Positions 7,757-17,250 of a DNA stretch of 64,000 bases are shown piece by piece. Source of the DNA: Rhodococcoides fascians A25f (GTDB taxonomy: Bacteria > Actinomycetota > Actinomycetes > Mycobacteriales > Mycobacteriaceae); NCBI RefSeq assembly GCF_000760935.2, contig NZ_CP049744.1, positions 5,301,501 through 5,365,500 on the forward strand. The letters run 5' to 3'. Positions within the stretch are counted from its first letter, which is position 1. Each line of letters starts with the position of its first letter. The notes under the pieces were generated by a model, which made no database searches, was not told where the DNA came from, and worked only from the letters and a program-made list of their open reading frames with translations. The translations under genes and the position numbers were made by a program.

Positions 7757-8725
7757 TCAAGCAGAACGGTGTCGCGGCGCGTCGCGATAGCCCACCATGC
7801 CCACCATGGCACCCTGCTGAGACAACCCACCGGCTCGGCTCATCGCCCCACGCGGATGGTGTTGACGCGACGCAACGACGTCGACGGCCATCAGCGCAGC
7901 GCCGTGAGCAGTGAGTGACTCCGGATTTGCGGGCGCGATCACCGGCAACATCAGATCGCGGCGAAACAGCCGGCGAAGCGACGGAAGGTTGGCGCAGCCA
8001 CCGACCATCACCAACGCGTTCACGGCACAGGGCGCATCGACTATGACACTGGCAACCCAATCCTCGAGCGAACCGATGCTGCGCTCGAGTACATCGTCGA
8101 AGGTGTTGCGCCACAATCGGACCGGCCCACCGACGAACGGGCCATCGACCTCGGCCACCCGCAACCTGGACAATTGTTCCCGAGCCGTGCGAATGGCGAC
8201 CATCAGGTCCGCTCGCGCGCGATCGGACGTCAACTCGTGGGCACCGAACGTAGAGAGCAAGTAACGCGAAATCTGCTCATCACAACCGATGCCACCGAAC
8301 AGCGTGGTGCGCACCGAACTGAACACTCTGCCGGTGGCCGGGTCCGCGATCGACATCGTGGTGCCGGACGCTCCGATGTCGCAGATCGCGACAGTTCGTG
8401 CGCCCTCGAGCTGACCCGTGCCTCGCAAGTACCGCAGCTGAGCACCGAGCTCCGACGCGACCAGCAGGCGATCGGCCTCGTATGTGGAGTACGCCGACGT
8501 CCGGCCACGGGCCCCGGGATCGTCGGGGACGGCCAAGACGATGTCTGCTCGCTCGACCATCTGATCGCGCGACATCGACTCGACCAGATCGAGGGCGACC
8601 TGGAGATGGTCGCCGGGGTCGAACGAGTGCACGATGTGGGCCGACCGGACGGATTCGTCGAACGCATCGACGGCGACCCCTCGGGCAGTGGCTGAACCCA
8701 CCGAGACACCAAGGACTGTTCTCAT
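7757..8725 (-). CDS. divergent Hsp70-like actin-fold ATPase
   Basis: A 322-residue protein with the three actin-fold nucleotide-binding motifs in order: phosphate-1 near the N-terminus (LGVSVGSATARG), phosphate-2 near residue 118 (AICDIGASGTTMSIAD) and the adenosine motif (VMVGGCANLPSLRRLF). There is no substrate-binding domain, so it is not a chaperone of the DnaK type. The ATG is preceded by GAGGGAAC, a good ribosome site. It is related along its length to the larger membrane-linked protein at 11931-13544, and a DUF7159-like protein lies between them, so the three may form one system. Its function is unknown. Confidence 0.75.
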   Translation of the reverse strand: MRTVLGVSVGSATARGVAVDAFDESVRSAHIVHSFDPGDHLQVALDLVESMSRDQMVERADIVLAVPDDPGARGRTSAYSTYEADRLLVASELGAQLRYLRGTGQLEGARTVAICDIGASGTTMSIADPATGRVFSSVRTTLFGGIGCDEQISRYLLSTFGAHELTSDRARADLMVAIRTAREQLSRLRVAEVDGPFVGGPVRLWRNTFDDVLERSIGSLEDWVASVIVDAPCAVNALVMVGGCANLPSLRRLFRRDLMLPVIAPANPESLTAHGAALMAVDVVASRQHHPRGAMSRAGGLSQQGAMVGMVGYRDAPRHRSA

Positions 8726-8864
8726 GTTCCCTCGACTCGAATAGCTACTCCGACCAGCCGATAGTAGCCCTCGAACCGCCCTCTGGACAGTAAAACAGCG
8801 AACTATGTGAACTTCCGGTTTGTTTCGGCCGATTCTTCATGCCGCCGGGCGGAATCCGACAGCG

Positions 8865-9152
8865 TCAGGCGACATGATCGAAGGGATCACGGCGGTCGGC
8901 CAACAACGGTCCCCAGTCCTCCTGCGCCGACATCATGGCCGCGCCGGCGACACCGTTGGCCGAGTCCAGACCGCGGGCGGCGGCCACAATGGAACGGGCC
9001 GACTGCACCAGAGACACATCGAAACGAAAGCTGTGCGCCGCCAACTCCGCGAACGCATCCTCGGGACTACAGCCACGCAGCGCGATGAGAACACCCACTG
9101 CCCTGTCGATCGTCGTGCGGGTCACCACTTCTACTGCGGCACTGTCGGTCAT
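8865..9152 (-). CDS. ANTAR-domain protein
   Basis: A 95-residue protein that is mostly an ANTAR RNA-binding domain: TTIDRAVGVLIALRGCSPEDAFAEL matches the three-helix ANTAR pattern (ID-A-G-ILM, then a cluster with DAF-L). ANTAR proteins bind paired hairpins in nascent RNA and prevent termination; most carry a sensory GAF or receiver domain, which is missing here. It lies between the Hsp70-like gene and the DUF7159-like gene. No obvious double-hairpin target was identified nearby. Confidence 0.7.
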   Translation of the reverse strand: MTDSAAVEVVTRTTIDRAVGVLIALRGCSPEDAFAELAAHSFRFDVSLVQSARSIVAAARGLDSANGVAGAAMMSAQEDWGPLLADRRDPFDHVA

Positions 9153-9302
9153 CGGATACTCACCGTCTACTGGTCGATCACCCGATGGTAGCGAGGCTCG
9201 AGCAGAAGTTCAGGTGTCGAAGTGGAATTCACACACCCGTCATAAGAAGGACTTGTCCGAGTATCAAACCCGCTCGCTCACAAGGGAACAGCACGTTTCG
9301 GA

Positions 9303-10349
9303 TCACTCGACCCGTTCCACCGTCGGTTCCGCGGAAGGCTCCTCCGGGGTGGACGTGGGCTCGGTTGTCACCGGAACCTCTTCGGTGGTCGTGGGCGGAT
9401 CCGTGTCCGGAACCTCGGGCTCGGGTTCCGGTTCCGGCTCGGGCTGTGGCTTCGGATCCTTGGTCGGAGTTCGCCCGCCGCCCGGCTCGTCACCGTCGGA
9501 GGCGTCGGACGAGTTGCCGCCTCCACCGACGATCGCTCGGTCGGGCTGTCCGCCGCCCGAACCACCGGTGCCCGACGCCGTGTCCGCTACCGGAGTCGGA
9601 ACAGCGCCCGCCGGTGGTGGTTCGCTCCACACGCCGACCGGCACCGGCCCGAACGGGGGTGCCTCGATGCCCTGCGCATCCGCGGAAGGAAGAGTCGACG
9701 AACCGAGAGGCGCGCCCGTGGTACCGGCCACCACTGTCGCAGACGACGGCGTCTCGGCGACGACAACGGCGTCTGCGGTACCGACCGCGGGACTCTGCTC
9801 CGGGCCGGTCGCCGCCAGTGCCCAGACCGTCGCACCGCTGAGCGCGGCCAGTATTGCGATACCCAAGCCGATCATCGTCAGCCGAGCACCGCGCGGAGTG
9901 CCCGTCCGATCACCACCGGAAGGACCCCCGACGTCCTCACCCGCGTCGAGCTCGTCCGCCGACAGCTCGCCCCGCCAGGCGGCAGGGCCGGTCGCGGTAC
10001 CGAAGAGTGCGGCTGCGACTGTGAACGGAACCTCGGCGTCCAACCGCGGATCTCCGGCATCCACCACCCCGACATCGCGAACAGCATGGGCGACCAAGGC
10101 GGCGCGAACGATTCCGCAGAGCGCGATGCTGTCGCAGACCACCGCGGAACCGACGATGTGCAGATCGTTCTGGGCTGCCTGCACCCTCATGATTCCGAGC
10201 ATCGTGGTGACGGCGTCACCGACACCGCCGGGAGCTGCGGCAACAGAAACAGTGCGGGTGGAAATTGGCCCGAGTTCGGGCAGATCGGCCTCGACCAGGA
10301 CAGCCGACACTTCTTCGACACCGACGTGTACGCCGAGCGCTATGGACAT
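9303..10349 (-). CDS. DUF7159-like protein with a membrane anchor and Pro-rich tail
   Basis: A 348-residue protein. An N-terminal domain of about 150 residues (MSIALGVHVGVEEVSAVLVE onward) resembles the actinobacterial DUF7159 family; one transmembrane helix follows (about residues 183-202, IGLGIAILAALSGATVWALA), then an extracytoplasmic tail rich in Pro, Thr and acidic residues with PEPEPEPE-type repeats. The internal ATG at 10349 is chosen over the upstream frame start because GGGGGAG sits 9 nt before it. The layout (cytoplasmic domain, single helix, disordered outer tail) matches the Hsp70-like protein at 11931-13544. The function is unknown. Confidence 0.72.
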   Translation of the reverse strand: MSIALGVHVGVEEVSAVLVEADLPELGPISTRTVSVAAAPGGVGDAVTTMLGIMRVQAAQNDLHIVGSAVVCDSIALCGIVRAALVAHAVRDVGVVDAGDPRLDAEVPFTVAAALFGTATGPAAWRGELSADELDAGEDVGGPSGGDRTGTPRGARLTMIGLGIAILAALSGATVWALAATGPEQSPAVGTADAVVVAETPSSATVVAGTTGAPLGSSTLPSADAQGIEAPPFGPVPVGVWSEPPPAGAVPTPVADTASGTGGSGGGQPDRAIVGGGGNSSDASDGDEPGGGRTPTKDPKPQPEPEPEPEPEVPDTDPPTTTEEVPVTTEPTSTPEEPSAEPTVERVE

Positions 10350-10433
10350 GATCGTCGACTCCCCCGAATCCAATTCCGACTCAGAGTACCCTTCGGAACG
10401 CGAAACGGGGCATTCAATTGTTTTACGCGACGA

Positions 10434-11876
10434 TCAGAACTCCAGTTTGCTCGCCTCGGCTCGGGCCGATTCTGCCGCGCGGCGCTCGCGCTCGAAGAGC
10501 AGACCGAACGTGAAACCGTTCTCCCCTGCCGTCGTCCCGGCTCGCGCACCCAGCGTCCGCAGAATGCCCGCCGCGATCACCGCGTCCTGATGCTCGCCGA
10601 GCACTTCCTGAATCATCTTGAAACGCTTGATGTTTGCTTTCGATACCTTCTTGTCCACCACCGGCGCGACCAACTCGGCCGCATACCGAGCTCGCTTCGA
10701 CGCCTTGCGAGCGCGGTGCAACGCCTCGTCGTCGGTACCGAGCACCGCACTCTTCGTACGATCGATCGCCTTCTTCCCGGCCTTGCGTGCAAGCTTGACC
10801 AGCAGGCGATCACTGACCTCCCCGTCGATCGGCAGCCCCCGCGACCATGCCGACAACTGCGTCAGCAGCGCGCGATAGCGGTCGCCGTCGAGTTCGGCCA
10901 TCGCCGCTTCACGATGCCGAATCTGCTCTGCCAGCAGATCGTTCTCGATACGCGAGGCCACGGGGCCCAGCACCCATTCGGACGGCAGTTCACGCAGCGC
11001 CGCCGCGAACCGGGCGCGCTGCACCTGACGATCTCGCACCTCACCCAGAAGACTTGCGTACCACGATAGTTCGGCCTCCAGATGAGCTGCGGCCTCGTCC
11101 TCGAACGCACTCCCGAACACCCGAAGAGTGCTGCGATACCGTCTGATGGCCACCCGGGTGGAATGAATAGGATCCAACCCGCGACGCAGATACACATCAC
11201 CCGCGACGATTGCCTGCACCTGCTCGTCGAGGTAATCCGTCAGCAGCCGAACTCCGGTGTCGGCCGGCACCTCACGCACCACGGACAGCGCCCGATCCAA
11301 CTTCGACGGATGCGCCGACGGGCGAGCACCCGCACCGCGCAACAGCTTTCCGGCTTTCTTCAGAAACGACTCGGAGCCGGCGGGGCCGAGTTCGACCTCG
11401 ACCTCCCGCCACCGCGGCCCCGTCGCGCCGCCGATCAAGACCACCGACACCTCGTCGTCGGCGATCTCCGCAACCACCGCCCCGTCGGCGTCGGACACCG
11501 AATGCACCGTCCGACGCGTCGTCAAGGTCGCGACCGCGGACAGCTGCCCGCCCATCACGGCGCCGCGAAGAACGTCGGCCAACTCGTCGGGCACCACGTC
11601 GTCGGCACCGCTGCCGAGAGGAAGTCGAATCTCCGTTCGCGCCTTCTCGGCCGGAACCTTCGCGTGCCAGCCGTTGTCCGAATCTCCGGTGCGCCGCCGC
11701 AGCGTGATTCCCCGTCGCAACAGATCGTGCCCGGCGGTGTCGAAGTACTCGCTGATCAGATCGGTCTCACTCGACGCCAGAACCCCATCGGTGGGCACCA
11801 GCGAAGCGAGAGTGGGCAACTCGAAATGTGCGTCGACGTCGAACTTGTCTTCGCGCTCGGTCTGAATCGACTCCAT
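10434..11876 (-). CDS. CYTH and CHAD domain protein
   Basis: A 480-residue protein with an N-terminal CYTH (triphosphate tunnel) domain and a C-terminal CHAD domain. CYTH is identified by the ExExK motif near residue 7 (EREDK) and the strand pattern YFDTAGHDLLRRGITLRRR; CHAD (about 225-465) by VHSTRVAIRRYRSTLRVF-like text (IHSTRVAIRRYRSTLRV) and later HRARKASKRARYAAEL, basic helices with conserved His that bind polyphosphate. CYTH enzymes hydrolyse triphosphates; CHAD proteins associate with polyphosphate granules. A polyphosphate-linked role is likely from family knowledge. Its position between the DUF7159-like and Hsp70-like genes may or may not be functional. Confidence 0.92.
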   Translation of the reverse strand: MESIQTEREDKFDVDAHFELPTLASLVPTDGVLASSETDLISEYFDTAGHDLLRRGITLRRRTGDSDNGWHAKVPAEKARTEIRLPLGSGADDVVPDELADVLRGAVMGGQLSAVATLTTRRTVHSVSDADGAVVAEIADDEVSVVLIGGATGPRWREVEVELGPAGSESFLKKAGKLLRGAGARPSAHPSKLDRALSVVREVPADTGVRLLTDYLDEQVQAIVAGDVYLRRGLDPIHSTRVAIRRYRSTLRVFGSAFEDEAAAHLEAELSWYASLLGEVRDRQVQRARFAAALRELPSEWVLGPVASRIENDLLAEQIRHREAAMAELDGDRYRALLTQLSAWSRGLPIDGEVSDRLLVKLARKAGKKAIDRTKSAVLGTDDEALHRARKASKRARYAAELVAPVVDKKVSKANIKRFKMIQEVLGEHQDAVIAAGILRTLGARAGTTAGENGFTFGLLFERERRAAESARAEASKLEF

Positions 11877-11930
11877 GCGACCATCCTGCCTCGAGTACCG
11901 GGTCCGACGGCGGCGGAAAGTGCAGACCCG

Positions 11931-13544
11931 TCAGCCTCGCGGCATGTCCAGCTTCGGGAACGGGAAATCGAACGTCCGAGTCGAGCGGGTGGTGGTCGTC
12001 GGACGCGTGGTGGTGGTCGTCGGCCGCGTGCTGGTGGTCGCCGGAGCCTGTGTGGTGGTGGGCGGTGAAGCCGTCGTCGTCGGAACCGCCGTCGACTGCT
12101 CCGACGTGGGCCTGACGGGAGCCGTCGACCCGTCGTTGTCGGGAGTCGCACCGGTTGAGGCCGTCGTTCGCCGCGTCGTGGTTGCTCGTGCCGCATCGGA
12201 GGTCGTGGGTGCGTCCGACGAAGATGTCGTGGGCACCGGGGAGGAGGCGTCCCCGGACGGGAATGTCGACGTCGTCGTGGTCGCGAGCGGCACCGATGAC
12301 CGATCCGGATCTGCAGGAGAACCAGCCGATGCAGGCTCCACGGACTGGGAGCGGACGGTCTGCGACGAATCCTGCGAGCTGCCGACCGACGGAGCCGGAT
12401 CGTCGGTACTGGTCCGCGCTGCTGCGGCGACGACGGTCCCGGCCGCACAGACCGCAACCAGTGCGGCGACTGCGCGTCCGAGATGCCGAGACTTGTTGGC
12501 TCTGGTCATCCGCTTGGAGGAGGTGTCGCTGTGGCGCGGGCGTTTGGAGACCACTGCACCCACCGGGACAACTGCGGCCACCTCGCGATCGGCGGACTCG
12601 CCACCGACGGCCGCGAATTGCTCGGTGATCGCGTCGTGCGCAATCGGCGCAGGCCGCACGCCTACCGTCCGAGCAATCCCTGCAGCACCGCGGGCCGCCA
12701 ACAGTTCCGGTTCTTCGGGAACGAACACCGGCATCGAGACCGCGTCGAACAAGACCTGTCGAACGATCTGCATGTTGGCGCCGCCACCCACCGCGACGAC
12801 GGCGTCGACGCGGATGCCTCGCGCACCGACGGCGTCGAGCACATCGACCGCCATCGAGACGGCTCGGTGGACCGAGTCGCCGATGAGCTCGTCGAGAGTG
12901 CCGCGCCACAAGGTCGCGCGACCGCCGACGAAAGGTCCGAGAACCGAGACGCTGCGCAGGAGCGACAGTTGGTGTTTACCGGCTCGAACGTCGTGGACGA
13001 GCCGTCGCCTGGCCTCGACCGTCAGGGCTTCCGCTGCCCCGAACATAGCAATGAGGTGATCGCACAGGACACGATCGCAGGCATCACCACCCAATTCATC
13101 GGTCCGAGACGCGGCGAGTACCCGGCCGCTGCGGACATCCACCACGGACACCGACGTGCCGGACGCACCGACGTCGAACAGCGCGACGCAGCTTTCCCCG
13201 GCCAGCACACCCGTTTCCCGGAGCGCACCCAACTGGGCACCGAGCTCCGAGACGAGCACAACGTCGTCGGAGAAATCCTGGTCGAAGGCCGTTCTGGGGT
13301 CGCTTTCGCGAAGTGCGAGCACCGGGTAGTAGTCAGCGGACGCATGCTCGGCTGCCAGATTGTGCACCGAGGTGATGACGGCATCCCAGGGATCGGGTGC
13401 AAGACCGTTGGGTGCAGGCCCTGACGCCACTGGTTCGTGTACTTCCAGGACGGAACCGGGAGGAGTGTTGCTGCTGATCACGCTGCGAACACCGCTCGAT
13501 CCCAGTGATGCACCGAGTACAGACGCACCGACAACCGCGGACAC
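11931..13544 (-). CDS. membrane-tethered divergent Hsp70-like ATPase
   Basis: A 537-residue protein. The first 330 residues or so form an actin-fold ATPase with phosphate-1 (LGASLGSSGVRSVI), phosphate-2 (VALFDVGASGTSVSVVD) and adenosine (VVAVGGGANMQIVRQVL) motifs. One transmembrane helix follows (AVAALVAVCAAGTVVAAA), then roughly 150 residues rich in Thr, Ser and Pro, probably outside the membrane. The frame opens earlier with TTG at 13571, but GTG at 13544 has GAGG 6 nt upstream and aligns with the short paralog's start. No peptide-binding domain is seen. The architecture suggests sensing or envelope work, but this is inference. Confidence 0.72.
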   Translation of the reverse strand: MSAVVGASVLGASLGSSGVRSVISSNTPPGSVLEVHEPVASGPAPNGLAPDPWDAVITSVHNLAAEHASADYYPVLALRESDPRTAFDQDFSDDVVLVSELGAQLGALRETGVLAGESCVALFDVGASGTSVSVVDVRSGRVLAASRTDELGGDACDRVLCDHLIAMFGAAEALTVEARRRLVHDVRAGKHQLSLLRSVSVLGPFVGGRATLWRGTLDELIGDSVHRAVSMAVDVLDAVGARGIRVDAVVAVGGGANMQIVRQVLFDAVSMPVFVPEEPELLAARGAAGIARTVGVRPAPIAHDAITEQFAAVGGESADREVAAVVPVGAVVSKRPRHSDTSSKRMTRANKSRHLGRAVAALVAVCAAGTVVAAAARTSTDDPAPSVGSSQDSSQTVRSQSVEPASAGSPADPDRSSVPLATTTTSTFPSGDASSPVPTTSSSDAPTTSDAARATTTRRTTASTGATPDNDGSTAPVRPTSEQSTAVPTTTASPPTTTQAPATTSTRPTTTTTRPTTTTRSTRTFDFPFPKLDMPRG

Positions 13545-13646
13545 AAGAAACCTCGTTCTGGTAGGCCCCAACCCACGTTAGGTCACCAGAGTACCGCTAC
13601 AACCGGCCATTCGTCATGTTTCGACGGCCGAAAACAAACTCGGGGG

Positions 13647-14225
13647 TCAGTCCACGATCGACTGATTGAAGTTCAGGTACGCCTTGGACGGGGTGGGACC
13701 GCGCTGGCCCTGGTACTTCGACCCGACGGCGGCGCTTCCGTAGGGGTTCTCGGCGGGCGACGACAGCCGGAAGAGGCACAGCTGCCCGATCTTCATTCCC
13801 GGCCACAATGTGATCGGAAGATTGGCGACGTTGGACAACTCCAGTGTGATGTGGCCGCTGAAGCCCGGGTCGATGAACCCTGCCGTCGAATGAGTGAGCA
13901 GACCGAGCCGTCCGAGTGAGCTCTTTCCTTCGAGTCGACCGGCCAGATAATCCGGCAGCGTCGTCAGTTCCAGGGTGGAGCCGAGCACGAACTCGCCCGG
14001 GTGCAGAACGAAGGGTTCGCCGGCCTCGGGCTCGACCAGCGTCGTCAATTCGTCCTGCTGCATGGCCGGATCGATGTGCGTGTAGCGCGTGTTGTTGAAC
14101 ACACGAAACAGCTTGTCGAGCCGTACATCGACGCTCGACGGCTGAACCATCGACGGGTCGAACGGCTCGATGGCCAGGTTGCCAAGGGTCACTTCGGCAC
14201 GGATGTCACGGTCGGAGAGCAGCAC
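13647..14225 (-). CDS. dcd: dCTP deaminase (bifunctional dCTP deaminase/dUTPase type)
   Basis: A 192-residue homotrimeric enzyme that deaminates dCTP; the actinobacterial type also hydrolyses the product so that dUMP is released for thymidylate synthesis. The active-site stretch [19 protein letters not shown] and the following [16 protein letters not shown] contain the conserved Ser, Arg and Glu, and the protein is very close to the M. tuberculosis enzyme over its whole length (start [11 protein letters not shown]). The C-terminus ([16 protein letters not shown]) closes over the nucleotide. It is a single gene, convergent with the Hsp70-like gene upstream in coordinates. Confidence 0.97.
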   Translation of the reverse strand: MLLSDRDIRAEVTLGNLAIEPFDPSMVQPSSVDVRLDKLFRVFNNTRYTHIDPAMQQDELTTLVEPEAGEPFVLHPGEFVLGSTLELTTLPDYLAGRLEGKSSLGRLGLLTHSTAGFIDPGFSGHITLELSNVANLPITLWPGMKIGQLCLFRLSSPAENPYGSAAVGSKYQGQRGPTPSKAYLNFNQSIVD

Positions 14226-14365
14226 CTCTGCAGGCTACTGGTCCACTACTGCCTCCCGCGACACACCCGAGCCCCGGTCAGGGCGAGTAGCTAGGCAAAA
14301 GAAAATCCGGACAATCGAGCGGCACCAACTTTCACACTCGGGCAACTCCTATCAGGAAGAGTGAA

Positions 14366-15079
14366 ATGAGAATTCCATTCGACGTTCCGTCGTACCAGGA
14401 CGATCGATCTCGATGCCGCATTGTCGCCGCAACACCCGGAAACAATCCGGTGCTGTGGGAACAATTCCTCGACGGCGCAGAAGAAAGTTATATGAGACAC
14501 GGTGTTGCTTCTGCGCTCGAAATGTCGACCATTCGAGACGGTGAAACCACCACCCTGTTCTTCGCAGCACTCGATCACGCCGAGGTGATGGTCGGCGGGG
14601 TGCGCGTGCAAGGCCCGTATTCCTCGGTGGATCAATCACACGCACTCGTCGAATTCGCCGGACACCCCACCGGCCGCCGCCGCGTTCGGGCCATGCTCGA
14701 CGAGCGCATCGCGCACGGGGTGGTCGAACTCAAGTCGGCATGGGTCGCGCGGGACGCACACCGCGGCCGCGCCGTCACGGCAGTGATCGCGGAATCGCCC
14801 GCGTACAGCACCGCGCTGCTCGGCGCGCGGTACGCACTGGCCACCGCCGCCTCCCACGTCCGCAGCGCATGGCTCGACACCGGCGCAATCATCGCCACCC
14901 AGATCGAACCCATCCCCTATCCCGACGAGCGTTACCGAACAGAGGTGTTCTGGTGGGACAGGCGAACTCTCGCGTTCGACGCCGAACTGTCCACCTGGCG
15001 TCGGATGCGTCGCAACACAGTCACCTTGCTCGCCCACCGTCGACCGTCCATCGAACTCCCGGAAGCAGTGGCATCATGA
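14366..15079 (+). CDS. GNAT-like acyltransferase-fold protein (unassigned)
   Basis: A 237-residue protein I cannot assign with certainty. The middle (about 110-160), with VVELKSAWVARDAHRGRAVTAVIAES-type text followed by LGARYALATAASHV and then IPYPDERYRTEVFWWDR, resembles the acyl-CoA-binding core of GNAT/N-acyl-amino-acid synthase folds. It has no signal peptide. The stop overlaps the ATG of the E1-like/nitroreductase gene (ATGA), so the two are coupled and probably work together. It could make an acylated amino-acid-type molecule, but this is speculation from fold resemblance. Confidence 0.5.
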   Translation: MRIPFDVPSYQDDRSRCRIVAATPGNNPVLWEQFLDGAEESYMRHGVASALEMSTIRDGETTTLFFAALDHAEVMVGGVRVQGPYSSVDQSHALVEFAGHPTGRRRVRAMLDERIAHGVVELKSAWVARDAHRGRAVTAVIAESPAYSTALLGARYALATAASHVRSAWLDTGAIIATQIEPIPYPDERYRTEVFWWDRRTLAFDAELSTWRRMRRNTVTLLAHRRPSIELPEAVAS

Positions 15080-17187
15080 GCGAGGTATGGCAGCCTGTGA
15101 TATTCGACAAGACGGATGCCGCACAGCGCGCCGCCCTGACGGAACTCGAACAGGATACGAGCCTGACATTTCTCGACGAGCGCGAGACGCAGAGAAAAGG
15201 CTTGCGCACTCTCCTTCCCAGCCCTGAGCAGAGCGTTCTCGAAGAGAACGACCGGTGGGTGTACTTCCCGTGGAGAAAAACGGTGGTCGCGGTTCTCGGA
15301 CCCACGGCATTTCGACACCTGAGACTCGACAGAAACAGGAACAAGATAACCCGTTCCGAACAGAATTCATTGGGAGATCTCACCATCGGAATTATCGGCC
15401 TCAGCGTCGGACACGCCATTGCCCACACGTTGGCACTCGAAGGAATATGCGGAACGCTGCGCCTTGCAGACTTCGACGCCATCGAGCTCTCCAATCTCAA
15501 CAGAATTCCGGCATCCATCCTCGATCTCGGTACCAACAAAGCGGTCGTCGCGGCGAGACGCATTGCGGAGATCGATCCGTATCTGCGGATAGAAATAGTC
15601 GAGGACGGAATCACGGAGGACACCATCGACGGGTTCTTCGACGGACTGGACCTGCTCGTCGAGGAATGCGACTCACTCGACGTCAAGGTCCTCGCCCGCG
15701 AAGCTGCCAGATCGCGCCGTATCCCGGTGTTGATGGAGACATCCGACCGTGGATTGCTCGACGTCGAACGCTTCGACCTCGAACCCGAGCGCCCGGTGTT
15801 CCACGGCGTACTAGGAGAGATCGACTCGACGGGCCTGCGGGGTCTGGGCACCCGGGACAAGATTCCGATCGTGCTCGACCAGCTGGACGCCGCGCTCCTC
15901 TCGGCACGCATGGCCGCATCGATGGTGGAGGTGAGCGAGACGATCGAGACGTGGCCACAGCTGGGCGGAGACGTCCAGCTCGGTGGTGCCACCGTCGCGG
16001 CCGCTGTTCGACGCTTCGGCACCGGAGCCCACCTGCCGTCCGGACGAATCCGGATCGACCTCGACACTCATCTCGATGCGCTCGCCTCTCCGCATCCGAC
16101 TCGGACGGAGGAACTGTCCCCGGACGAGGGTGCAGACGGTTCGCCGACGAGCTCCGTCGATCCCGACGAAGCCGTTCTCGACGCTGCCCGACGCGCACCG
16201 TCCGGCGGCAACAGTCAGCCGTGGACGCTGTCGACCGACGGACGCACGGTGACGATAGGCATCGACCGATCCCGCACCTCGACACTCGACATCGCTTTCC
16301 GCGGCAGCTGTGTAGCAGTGGGTGCCGCGGCCTTCAACGCTCGCGTGGCTGCCGCCGCTCAGGGCAGATTCGACGGTGAGCTCATCACCGACCACGGAGT
16401 CGAGATCTCGTTGAGTGACCGTGACCCCGAACCGATCACCGATCGACGCCTCCTCGACGGCGTTGTCGGACGATGCACCGATCGGGAGTTGGGCACCGCC
16501 GAGCCTCTCGACGCGAGCGTTGCAGCAGACGTCGTTACTGCGGCCGCGGCGGAAGGTGGGCGAGCCGTGCTGCTGACGGCACGCGAATCCATTTCGGCCG
16601 CTGCGGACATCCTCGCCGACGCCGACCGTATTCGGTATCTCACACCACGTCTGCACCGAGAGATGTTCTCCGAGTTGAGATGGCCGGGAGATCCCGATCC
16701 GGACCGAGGCATCGAGGTATCGAGCCTGGGGATCGACGACGCGGATCTGTCCAAGCTCGAGATCGTCAAGCGGCCGGACGTCATGGCGCTCGTCGATACC
16801 TGGGACGCCGGCGCGGCGTTGGGGTCCGACATGCGCGATCGGGTGCTGTCGAGCTCGGCGCTCGTGGTGATCGTCGTACCCGGATCGACCGCAGACCATT
16901 ACATTCGGGGAGGATATGCAACGGAGAACGTTTGGGTAACTGCGCATTTGCACGGTCTGGCCGTACAGCCGGTTTCCCCCGCGTTCCTGTACGCACGCAC
17001 CCCGGAAGAACATCAGCAGCTGTCGATGCATCGCGGAGAAGCGTTGCTGGAGTTGAACTCGAGGTTTCGCGCACTCCTCGACATCGCCGACATCGAATCG
17101 GTAGCGCTGGTGTTGCGGCTCAGTTGCGCCCCGAAAAGCGGGATATACAGTCGCAGAGTGCCTGTTTCGGCTCTCGGATCGGGGTAG
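15076..17187 (+). CDS. Rv1355c-family E1-like / nitroreductase fusion
   Basis: A 703-residue cytoplasmic protein similar in length and order to M. tuberculosis Rv1355c. Residues about 90-330 form a ThiF/MoeB/UBA1-type adenylating fold: the nucleotide loop GIIGLSVGHAIAHT, then LADFDAIELSNLNR. The CxxC zinc pairs usual in MoeB are not evident. From about 375 to the end is a nitroreductase-like flavin domain (VLDAARRAPSGGNSQPW, and near the end VTAHLHGLAVQPVSP). The start ATG overlaps the previous stop. The older name MoeY implies molybdopterin work, which the sequence does not prove. The following gene encodes a c-di-GMP enzyme, as in M. tuberculosis. Confidence 0.82.
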   Translation: MSEVWQPVIFDKTDAAQRAALTELEQDTSLTFLDERETQRKGLRTLLPSPEQSVLEENDRWVYFPWRKTVVAVLGPTAFRHLRLDRNRNKITRSEQNSLGDLTIGIIGLSVGHAIAHTLALEGICGTLRLADFDAIELSNLNRIPASILDLGTNKAVVAARRIAEIDPYLRIEIVEDGITEDTIDGFFDGLDLLVEECDSLDVKVLAREAARSRRIPVLMETSDRGLLDVERFDLEPERPVFHGVLGEIDSTGLRGLGTRDKIPIVLDQLDAALLSARMAASMVEVSETIETWPQLGGDVQLGGATVAAAVRRFGTGAHLPSGRIRIDLDTHLDALASPHPTRTEELSPDEGADGSPTSSVDPDEAVLDAARRAPSGGNSQPWTLSTDGRTVTIGIDRSRTSTLDIAFRGSCVAVGAAAFNARVAAAAQGRFDGELITDHGVEISLSDRDPEPITDRRLLDGVVGRCTDRELGTAEPLDASVAADVVTAAAAEGGRAVLLTARESISAAADILADADRIRYLTPRLHREMFSELRWPGDPDPDRGIEVSSLGIDDADLSKLEIVKRPDVMALVDTWDAGAALGSDMRDRVLSSSALVVIVVPGSTADHYIRGGYATENVWVTAHLHGLAVQPVSPAFLYARTPEEHQQLSMHRGEALLELNSRFRALLDIADIESVALVLRLSCAPKSGIYSRRVPVSALGSG

Positions 17188-17250
17188 AGTCCGACAAAGA
17201 CCAGGGGGACCAGTCCTGCACTGTGTCTGGGAAGAGGCGGGAGCGGGGCA

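Noticed and set aside
8935..10590. Long + strand frame opposite the DUF7159-like and ANTAR genes
   Set aside because: Low-complexity Ser/Pro/Arg composition caused by the tail of the antisense protein; no start site or domain.
14366..15079. Acyl-homoserine-lactone synthase
   Set aside because: Only a loose GNAT-like resemblance in the central part; the diagnostic N-terminal residues of LuxI-type enzymes are not seen.
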